35,695 bases of DNA from JARROD01 sp037384225 (GTDB lineage: Bacteria; Pseudomonadota; Gammaproteobacteria; Pseudomonadales; Cellvibrionaceae), in contig JARROD010000071.1 in the NCBI GenBank assembly GCA_037384225.1, positions 1 to 35,695 of the forward strand, in the 5' to 3' direction. Under the pieces are notes generated by a model. The model had not been told where the DNA came from. It saw only the letters and a program-made list of their open reading frames with translations, and did no database searches. Positions 1 to 5,711 of the stretch are shown piece by piece; position 1 is the first letter of the stretch; every line of letters starts with the position of its first letter. The position numbers and the translations under genes were made by a program.

Positions 1-10
1 CCTTCGATCC

Positions 11-123
11 GGCGGCCATCCGCAGGTAGTTGGCCCAGACACGCCGGCAAGTACATCCGGGTAGGCTTGGCGTCGGCATCCATGCCTCCGACAGTCTGGG
101 CCAACTACCTCCGGACGTCCGCC
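11..123. repeat. Long imperfect inverted repeat (REP-like intergenic element)
   Basis: Two 30-bp arms at 11-40 and 94-123 are inverted copies with only 3 mismatches. The inner 17 bp (24-40 against 94-110, core GGTAGTTGGCCCAGAC) match perfectly. The 53-bp loop is GC-rich. As RNA it would fold into a strong hairpin. The layout looks like a dispersed intergenic palindromic repeat, and it lies directly before the truncated beta-lactamase-like fragment, so it may mark the breakpoint that removed that gene's 5' end. Confidence 0.6.
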
Positions 124-206
124 TGACACTGTGCCTGCCCCGACTTATTGAGAAGCTACGGAGCACATTTATCTTCTCCCTCTCCAGCCTTGCTGAAACG
201 CGCTCC

Positions 207-437
207 ATATCACCAACGTCAACTGCCGTTAATCATTTTCAACAAGCGCTTGAAAAATATATTGAGTCGGATGTGCTGCCTAATACGCCCGGCTTCGCTA
301 TCACCGTTGTCATAGACGGCAAGCCAAGGCTGACAAAGGCCTACGGGATACGTAAAACCGGCAGTAAAGAAACAGTCAATACCGATACGGTATTCCGATT
401 GGCGTCAGTTTCAAATACGATAGGCCGGAATCAATAA
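207..437 (+). pseudogene. Truncated beta-lactamase/serine hydrolase (class C fold) fragment
   Basis: About 70 residues resemble the N-terminus of the beta-lactamase family (Pfam PF00144): an amphipathic HFQQALEKYIE helix, PGFAITVVIDGKP, then KAYGIRKTG and TDTVFRLASVSNT. In intact members the last stretch is the catalytic Ser-x-x-Lys motif and roughly 300 more residues follow. Here the Lys is Asn, the match ends within a few residues and the frame stops at 437. The frame is open upstream to position 30, but that part runs through the inverted repeat and has no family resemblance, so the original start is gone. No function can be expected from this remnant. The fold assignment is fairly secure, the exact subfamily is not. 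Confidence 0.55.
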
Positions 438-455
438 CTGAGGGCATGGCAACCT

Positions 456-913
456 TTACACCTTTTTCCCCGCCACGGGCTCGTCGATGTTGTCGATGTC
501 GACCAGGTTCCATTTCATCCCTTTGTTTCTGTAAATGCGCTTTTTAAGCGTTGGATAATCACCGACATCATGGTCTTTAATACGGAATCACTTGTATTTA
601 TAAGTTTATGGGGCTCTCCGCCCGCGCGATAACCGATAAAGTCCCCCGCTTTTACGCAATATGCGTTATTTCCGATAACCGCTTCAGCTTCGCCTTCGAG
701 AATATATACGCACTCTTCTTCAAAATAGTGCATATGCAGTTCTGTGGATTCAAAGCCAGGCTGAATCTCAATGATATGAAAGCCAATACCCGTCAAGCCC
801 GTTAAGTCTCCCAGTGACTTATTCAATCTACGCGCGTTGGCATTGAGAAAATGCGTTTTTTCAATGCCTTCGTAAGATTCTATTTCTTCTTTTGTGACTA
901 CATATTTATCCAT
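456..913 (-). pseudogene. Cupin-domain protein, frameshifted near its 3' end
   Basis: The frame starting at 913 encodes a small cupin. The metal-binding motif LHMHYFEEECVYILEGE and the second motif (KAGDFIGYRAGGEPHKLIN) are intact, giving one conserved beta-barrel. The frame ends at 515 with KSAFTETKG, which looks wrong for the family. From about 575 downward another frame reads GDYPTLKKRIYRNKG and then MKWNLVDIDNIDEP, a typical ending for these cupins, and stops at 456-458. The simplest reading is a small deletion with frameshift, either real decay or a sequencing error. Such cupins are usually uncharacterised sugar- or metabolite-binding proteins. A palindromic repeat lies 31 bp upstream of the start. 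Confidence 0.6.
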
Positions 914-943
914 AGCAATCGACCATAAAAAGCAGAAAACTGT

Positions 944-973
944 TATACCTAAAGCGCTTGAGGTTTAGGTATA
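944..973. repeat. Palindromic repeat, copy 1 (TAAATCTCAAACGC family)
   Basis: TATACCTAAA (944-953) and TTTAGGTATA (964-973) are perfect inverted 10-mers around GCGCTTGAGG. The same 30-bp palindrome, with small changes, recurs at 15419, 15566 and 27631. It lies just upstream of the cupin start at 913. Confidence 0.7.
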
Positions 974-1578
974 TGATTTGGGTTTTATAGCAATTTCATC
1001 CACGGCAACGCATTTACTCTCCCCCCCTAACTTCCGCTGCCATCAACCTGGCCACTGTAGTCGACAGTTCCGCCAGCACCGACTTGTCAGGCAGGTTGAT
1101 AGTCAGCTGCGCCTTGCCATCGGCGGCGGTCTGGACACAGCTCTCCAGTCGTTGCTGCAGTTCCCCGGCAAGCTTCCTTGACCCTGGGGTATCCTCAGTT
1201 TCCGGTAGCAGTTGGGGGTTTCAACAGCTTTGCGGCCTGATCGTATGTGAGCCTTGAAAGCCAGTCTTTTAAAGTCAATACATTCCTGGATTGCGTTGCC
1301 ATAGGCAGTCACTGAAATTCCTGTCACTGTTATTGTGGATGCGCCTAAACAATAACATTGTTTTTATTCCGAAAAAATGCTTTCACCCTCAGAGCAGTAA
1401 AGTTCCTCACGCGTGAGCGCGGGCAAGGCGCTATACCCACCTATAATTTATTTCATCGAGAGTTGCGCGATGCCGCGATGGCCAAGATGATAATGATGAC
1501 AGCCAACGCCATTAAGGAACGGGCACGGAATAACTTCCCGTTCCTAACTACGCCGTTGTATAAACCCCGTGACAACTG
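974..1578. other. Intergenic region with gene remnants, no intact gene
   Basis: This stretch holds no complete gene. On the minus strand 1195-1302 encodes 35 aa (MATQSRNVLTLKDWLSRLTY, then DQAAKLLKPP) that resemble the start of SWIM zinc-finger/helicase-associated proteins, but the frame stops at once. Further down, a frame without start reads SRKLAGELQQRLESCVQT and continues through LTINLPDKSVLAELSTTVAR to a stop near 1013, like the C-terminus of an unknown protein. The rest is AT-rich spacer and the inverted repeat at 1516-1544. Confidence 0.4.
1516..1544. repeat. Inverted repeat GGAACGGG...CCCGTTCC, copy 1
   Basis: Perfect 8-bp arms at 1516-1523 and 1537-1544 enclose CACGGAATAACTT. The sequence from GGAACG through CACGGAATAACTTCCCGTT recurs with one substitution at 27043-27069, so it is a dispersed repeat. 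It sits just downstream of the last gene of the minus-strand envelope operon and could stop transcription as a hairpin, but there is no U-run. Confidence 0.5.
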
Positions 1579-2529
1579 TCAGTAAGGCAAAAAGTTAAAC
1601 GAATACTCAACCGTAGTTCGCAAAACGCTGCTGGCCGCAAAACTGATCAGGCGAATCCGCGCCAGCAGTTTTTTCTCCAGGCTTTCATCGTTCAATTCAC
1701 TGGAAATAATTTTGACCGACGCTACCTGGCCACTGGGCTCGATCACCATCTGTACCGTCACCTTGCCCTGCAGCGCCGGGTTGCGCCGCAGGACGCGGTT
1801 ATAGATAGCGAAAATGCGGGCTTTGTTCTGATCCATCACTTTGCGGATTTCCTCATCGCTGCGGGAGGATTTTTTCGCTCCGCCACTGCTGCCGGCTCCC
1901 GCCTGTTTGCCGCCGCGCAGAGACGTCGGGGTATCCACTTTGGTGGTCTCGCGCCCGGACAGGGCGACTCCGCCGGTGTCGCGGCTGAGTGCCGCGGTAT
2001 TGATGCCACCACTGGTGGTCTTGGCCTGGCTGCTGATGACCGAACGATCCACGCTGCGCGCACGGGCTTCGCCGCGGCTGGCGGCGGCGCTGCTGACATC
2101 CGCCACATCCAGGGTATCGCGCAACGCCGCCAGATCATCTTTAAACTGCAACAGGCCGCTGCTGGCCGCTTTCTCTTTCGCCTTTTGCACCAGTTGCGCC
2201 TTGGGCTCGGTTTTAGGCTTGGGTTTGGGCTTTGGCTTTTCCTTCGGTTTCGGCTTTTCCTTTGGTTTTGGCTTGGGTTTGGGTTTGGGTTTGGGTTTGG
2301 GCTTCGGCTTGGGCAGTTCTTTTTTCTCCAGAATCACCCGCGCCAGCTGTGGCGGTAGCTCTTCCATTTCTTTGCGCTCCGGTTCGGGCACCGGGATCAG
2401 GGGAATGACAATACCGACAATACTTAAGGCAATCAACAGCGCCAGCAGGATACTTTTAAAACGCCGATCGTCCTCTTGTGTCGTCTGCCAGGGCAGTTGC
2501 AATCTGGGACCTCTCAACACCGTCGCCAC
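1579..2529 (-). CDS. TonB-like protein with Lys-Pro stalk and AgmX/PglI-type C-terminal domain
   Basis: This is a TonB-like energy transducer of about 316 aa. A short basic cytoplasmic part is followed by one membrane segment (ILLALLIALSIVGIVIPLI). Next comes a periplasmic stalk of (KP)n and KPKEKPKP repeats, then a low-complexity Ser/Ala/Gly linker, and a C-terminal domain from about DEEIRKVMDQNKARIFAIY to the end. That domain has the GKVTVQMVIEPSGQVASVKI signature of the AgmX/PglI family. A longer frame opens at 2580, but AGGAGGG at 2535-2541 lies 5 nt before a GTG at 2527-2529, which I take as the start. It follows the second exbD gene with almost no gap and is the last gene of the operon. 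By analogy with TonB, TolA and Myxococcus GltG/GltJ it would carry proton-motive force from the ExbB/ExbD channel to periplasmic or outer-membrane partners. The partner is unknown. Confidence 0.82.
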   Translation of the reverse strand: MATVLRGPRLQLPWQTTQEDDRRFKSILLALLIALSIVGIVIPLIPVPEPERKEMEELPPQLARVILEKKELPKPKPKPKPKPKPKPKPKEKPKPKEKPKPKPKPKTEPKAQLVQKAKEKAASSGLLQFKDDLAALRDTLDVADVSSAAASRGEARARSVDRSVISSQAKTTSGGINTAALSRDTGGVALSGRETTKVDTPTSLRGGKQAGAGSSGGAKKSSRSDEEIRKVMDQNKARIFAIYNRVLRRNPALQGKVTVQMVIEPSGQVASVKIISSELNDESLEKKLLARIRLISFAASSVLRTTVEYSFNFLPY

Positions 2530-2530
2530 G

Positions 2531-3064
2531 CTAACCCTCCTGCTGTTCGCCGGCAACTGCCGCCGTTTGTTCCGGCGCAATGCGGGTTACAGCCAGTGAA
2601 ATATCGCGGTAGTTCGCCGCCGCACAGGTGGCCATAATGCGCTTGAGCAGCGCATACGGAATGGATTCATCCCCCATGATAGTCACTGCGCGACCGCGCT
2701 TTTCCTCTGCCGGTGTCAAAGGGCGGCGCTCGGTCCGGTAATTGAGTTCTTCCGTCAGCGCTTCGATCTGTTCGTCCTCGCTTTTCAATACGTCGGCAAC
2801 CGGCATCAGGGAGCGGCCGCCGACGACGACATCGGTTTGATTCAACATAATTACCAGCGTCGTATCCGGTTTTTTCTCAGCGACAGATTCCGGCAATTTG
2901 ATAGTTTTATTAGTCTGCAGAACTTCGACATCGGAGGAATTCACCAGTAGGAAAAAAACCAGGATGGTGAAAATATCCATCAGTGAAACGAGATTGAGTT
3001 TCGTTGTTCGCGCCATGCGCCGGTGATGTCCGGCCATACGCCGCGCGTGCATCGATTGCTTCAT
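2531..3064 (-). CDS. ExbD/TolR-family proton-channel protein (second copy)
   Basis: This 177-aa protein has the ExbD/TolR layout: a basic N-terminus (HARRMAGHHRRMARTTKLN), one membrane helix (LVSLMDIFTILVFFLLVNS) and a periplasmic domain. Asp30 in the helix sits where the family's proton-carrying Asp lies (compare the LIDVMLVLL motif of classical ExbD). Its ATG overlaps the stop of the preceding exbD as ATGA (3061-3064), typical of translational coupling. With the ExbB-type protein it should form an inner-membrane channel that turns proton flow into movement of the TonB-like partner. The paired exbD lacks this Asp, so this copy is probably the proton-conducting one. Confidence 0.87.
   Translation of the reverse strand: MKQSMHARRMAGHHRRMARTTKLNLVSLMDIFTILVFFLLVNSSDVEVLQTNKTIKLPESVAEKKPDTTLVIMLNQTDVVVGGRSLMPVADVLKSEDEQIEALTEELNYRTERRPLTPAEEKRGRAVTIMGDESIPYALLKRIMATCAAANYRDISLAVTRIAPEQTAAVAGEQQEG
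2535..2541 (-). promoter_or_regulatory. Ribosome binding site that sets a GTG start
   Basis: AGGAGGG on the minus strand lies 5 nt upstream of GTG 2527-2529. It sits inside the last codons of the upstream exbD gene, so the two genes are translationally coupled. It favours the GTG start over the ATG at 2580. Confidence 0.6.
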
Positions 3065-3612
3065 GGTTGCGCGCTCCCGACACTGACTGTGGCCTCGCCC
3101 CGCGGCGCGTCTCCCAGTGAAATATCCGGAAACAACTCGGCATTGACCGCCGATGCCGCCACCACCGCCTTGAAAGAACGCACCGTGTCCATGGTGGTTA
3201 CCAGGGTTTGATAGTCGGTGTCCGGCTCCGAGAGAATAAGGATATCGCGCTTTTCTATCTCTTTTTCCCGCAACTGCCGTTTCACTTCCTGCAACACATC
3301 GGAGAGCAATTTAAAATCGTATTGCATTTGCCCCTCTTCATCCGCCACCTGCTCGATACGTTTGAGACGAATCCCCGCCGGGTAGTTGATGTCGATATAG
3401 TGTTTGCGAATCACCAGTTCCAGTTGCTTGGACTGCTGCTCGTCTTTAGTGCTGTCGGATGCCGCCAGGTCCGGCAGTTTCAGGTCGAGCACCGAGATCT
3501 GGGAAAACACCATGCTCATCAACAGCACTGGGACCAGCACGATCATTAAATTCATAAAGGATGTTATATCGAGGTCCGCGTCCTTCGCCGCCGACCGCCT
3601 TTTTCGCATCAT
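3061..3612 (-). CDS. ExbD/TolR-family protein (first copy), Asn at the usual Asp site
   Basis: This 183-aa protein has a short basic N-terminus (MMRKRRSAAKDADLD), one membrane helix (ITSFMNLMIVLVPVLLMSM) and a periplasmic domain with LKLPDLAASD and DILILSEPDTDYQTLV. Aligning SFMNLM with SLMDIF of the next gene puts Asn21 where ExbD/TolR proteins carry the essential proton-binding Asp. The protein may thus be a structural partner in a heteromeric channel with the second ExbD. Two unlike TolR-type subunits also occur in Myxococcus (AglQ and AglS). A 148-bp gap separates it from exbB, longer than elsewhere in this operon, and an internal regulatory site is possible though none is evident. Confidence 0.85.
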   Translation of the reverse strand: MMRKRRSAAKDADLDITSFMNLMIVLVPVLLMSMVFSQISVLDLKLPDLAASDSTKDEQQSKQLELVIRKHYIDINYPAGIRLKRIEQVADEEGQMQYDFKLLSDVLQEVKRQLREKEIEKRDILILSEPDTDYQTLVTTMDTVRSFKAVVAASAVNAELFPDISLGDAPRGEATVSVGSAQP

Positions 3613-3760
3613 GGTAATTGCGCCACCGACTGGACTGGGTAACAGGCAAAGCCCTGTGTTTTAAATACAGACGTTAAGTTCGATTTTTTACAGCCCCTTT
3701 CAGGCACGGGAAAATATCGCTTAAGCATCGCGTGTCTTTATACCGTTCTTTAATACCGGG

Positions 3761-4429
3761 CTACGCTTGGTCACCGGTGCGCGAATGCGAGGCCATCACC
3801 CGGGCTTCAGCCATCTGGTTCAAACATTTGACACCGGCCATTTCCAGGCTGTCGACAATTTCCGTGGTTTTGGTTTGCAGCATGGCGTGAAACAACAGCA
3901 GTGGTATCGCCGATATCAGACCGAACGCTGTGGTATTCATAGCCACGGAAATACTCTGGGAAAGCAGCGAGGCTTTTTCGGTAGGGTCGGCGTTGGCGAC
4001 CGCGGTAAAGGCGGCGATCAAACCGATAATAGTCCCCAAAAGCCCCAGCAGCGTAGCGATATTGGCCAACGTCGCCAAATATGCGGTGCGTTTTTCCAGC
4101 CGCGGCACAGCTTCCATTACCCCTTCTTCCATGGCGAATTCGATTTCATCGCGCCTCTGTGTCTGGCCCATGCGCGCCACACCGGAGGCAATGATGCGGG
4201 CCACTGGAGCGGAATCCGATTTTGCGAGAGTGAGTATGCCTTTGTAATCTCTTTTGCTTAACAGCGGCATGATGCGATTAAAAGCTCTGCGGTTGGACAC
4301 TTTCGCATGGGTTAAAAACATCCAGCGTTCGACCACCACCGCCAGTCCAATTACCAATACCACTGCAATAGGATACATAAATGGACCGCCGTTTTGAAAA
4401 AAGCGCACAATAGTCGTCATGAAATCCAT
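3761..4429 (-). CDS. ExbB/TolQ/MotA-family proton channel protein
   Basis: The protein has three membrane segments: FMYPIAVVLVIGLAVVVERW near the N-terminus, then a cytoplasmic loop (VARIIASGVARMGQTQRRDE, MEEGVMEAVPRLEKRTAYLA), then LANIATLLGLLGTIIGLIAA and ISVAMNTTAFGLISAIPLLL. The LLGLLGTIIGLIAAF motif is the signature of MotA/TolQ/ExbB. The frame is open to 4459, but GAGG 10 nt before ATG 4427-4429 and the family's usual length favour 4429, giving 222 aa. It should form the pentameric scaffold around the ExbD helices. Its neighbours (two ExbD genes, a TonB-like gene and TPR genes) resemble the AglR-AglQ-AglS-Glt group rather than the plain TolQRA or ExbBD sets. Confidence 0.88.
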   Translation of the reverse strand: MDFMTTIVRFFQNGGPFMYPIAVVLVIGLAVVVERWMFLTHAKVSNRRAFNRIMPLLSKRDYKGILTLAKSDSAPVARIIASGVARMGQTQRRDEIEFAMEEGVMEAVPRLEKRTAYLATLANIATLLGLLGTIIGLIAAFTAVANADPTEKASLLSQSISVAMNTTAFGLISAIPLLLFHAMLQTKTTEIVDSLEMAGVKCLNQMAEARVMASHSRTGDQA

Positions 4430-4591
4430 AAACCCTTTGCCTCTAACCTTAGATATCATTGGGCAGTCAGTATGCCCAACCGTTAATAGTAAACACGTAA
4501 ACCAAAAACAACGGTTACATTCGCAACCACTTTAGTGTAGCTGATTCTGCGGTAGCTGCCGTTACACAACTCTCCCACACCCTTTGTCTGA

Positions 4592-4985
4592 TTATTTTCC
4601 CTGTTTTTTGCCGTCGCCGTTCGAAAGCTGCTCAAGATAGTGTAGCTGGCGGCGNNNNNNNNNNNNNNNNNNNNNNNNNNNNNNNNNNNNNNNNNNNNNN
4701 NNNNNNNNNNNNCTGCTCAAGATAGTGTAGCTGGCGGCGGAACTCTGTGCGATCCACGTGAGAAAATACCCCCTGCAACTGGCTGTCGATCGACTGATAA
4801 AGTGATTTGGGCCCTTCGGATGCCTGCCAGGGGACAATGTATAACACTTTCGGTTGTTCCTGATTACCCTGGATAGTCGACTCCAACTTGCTGACCTTTT
4901 CCTGTCCCCACGCGTTGCCGACCGCACCGCCAATAAAGTACAGGCTTAACGTTGCGGAGACAACGGATAAAATCACTTTGCTCAT
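4592..4985 (-). CDS. Small exported protein of unknown function, interrupted by the assembly gap
   Basis: The N-terminal part is a signal peptide (MSKVILSVVSATLSLYFIGG, then AVGNAWGQ) followed by KVSKLEST, PKVLYIVPWQAS and KSLYQSIDSQLQGVFSHVDR. The run of N at 4655-4712 interrupts the gene. A 27-bp sequence occurs on both sides of it (4628-4654 and 4713-4739), and if these are one and the same the frame closes cleanly. The product would then be about 102 aa and end LHYLEQLSNGDGKKQGK. I do not recognise the family. The gene lies 3 bp after the TPR lipoprotein gene and before exbB, inside the operon, so it is probably an accessory subunit of the envelope complex. Confidence 0.6.
4628..4739. repeat. 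27-bp direct duplication flanking the gap
   Basis: 4628-4654 and 4713-4739 are identical (start CTGCTCAAGATAGTG). Collapsing them restores a single reading frame, which argues for an assembly artefact. Confidence 0.8.
4655..4712. other. Assembly gap (58 N)
   Basis: Run of 58 undetermined bases flanked by identical 27-bp sequence. It is most likely an unmerged contig overlap rather than missing DNA. Confidence 0.95.
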
Positions 4986-4988
4986 ATT

Positions 4989-5711
4989 TCAACCTCTCTT
5001 GGCCACATTTTGCAGTCGCCGCTTAAGATCGATTATCCAACCCTCTATTTGTTGATCCGGTTTGTCCAACAAATTCTGACAGGTCTCGAAATGTAACAAC
5101 GCTTTGTCCAGCTGTCCCAGATAAAGATCGTAAAGAATGCCCAGATTGCGATGGGAGTCACTGTGCTGAGGCCAGATTTCCAATGCTTTTAGATAAAGTG
5201 TTTCGGCGCCGCTAAAATCACCCTGCTCACGCTTTAACACCGCCAGCTGGTTGTAAGCATCCAGGTTGTATGCATTGGCGCTAATGGCTTTCCGAAATGC
5301 TCTCCCCGCCTGGGATAGGCGTTGTGTATCGCGATATACAATGCCGAGATTGAGCCAGGGGCCGGACAAGCTCGGGTATTGCACCGTCAACTCCTGCAGT
5401 AAAACCTCGGCTTTTTTCAGGTTTTTATTTTGTATCGCAATCAGAGCCTGATTAAATACTGTCTGCGCCGCCCGCGGGACGTTCACTTTCCGTCTCAAGT
5501 AAGGGTTGGGCAATGCCGTGTCTTCGACGGCTGTGGTTTCCACCGCGCTCGGCGTTGGCATCGTTGTTGTCGTTGTCGTTGGCGGCAGCCTCCTCGCCAC
5601 CACTATACCGGCCAGTTGAGTACAGCCGTTCAACAGCACTGCCGTGGCGACCAGTGTGAATACACCCGCGCGCGCACCGATACACAGCGGGGCTTTAGTA
5701 GATCGTTTCAC
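4989..5711 (-). CDS. TPR lipoprotein of the envelope complex
   Basis: This 240-aa protein has a lipoprotein signal ending LLNGC, with Cys30 as the lipidation site. A Thr-rich linker with a six-Thr run follows, then tetratricopeptide repeats from about residue 80 to 220: FNQALIAIQNKNLKKAEVLL, WLNLGIVYRDTQRLSQAGRA, YNQLAVLKREQGDFSGAETL and HRNLGILYDLYLGQLDKALL. It resembles outer-membrane pilotin-like TPR lipoproteins such as PilF and, by context, Myxococcus GltE/AglT. It starts inside the end of the 965-aa TPR gene (17-bp overlap), so the two are co-translated. A role in docking or assembling the complex at the outer membrane is an inference. Confidence 0.75.
   Translation of the reverse strand: MKRSTKAPLCIGARAGVFTLVATAVLLNGCTQLAGIVVARRLPPTTTTTTMPTPSAVETTAVEDTALPNPYLRRKVNVPRAAQTVFNQALIAIQNKNLKKAEVLLQELTVQYPSLSGPWLNLGIVYRDTQRLSQAGRAFRKAISANAYNLDAYNQLAVLKREQGDFSGAETLYLKALEIWPQHSDSHRNLGILYDLYLGQLDKALLHFETCQNLLDKPDQQIEGWIIDLKRRLQNVAKRG

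Noticed and set aside
1841..2599. 252-aa plus-strand frame with Gly-Leu-Phe repeats
   Set aside because: It is the antisense of the Lys-Pro stalk of the TonB-like gene. The repeats are a by-product of the KP codons.
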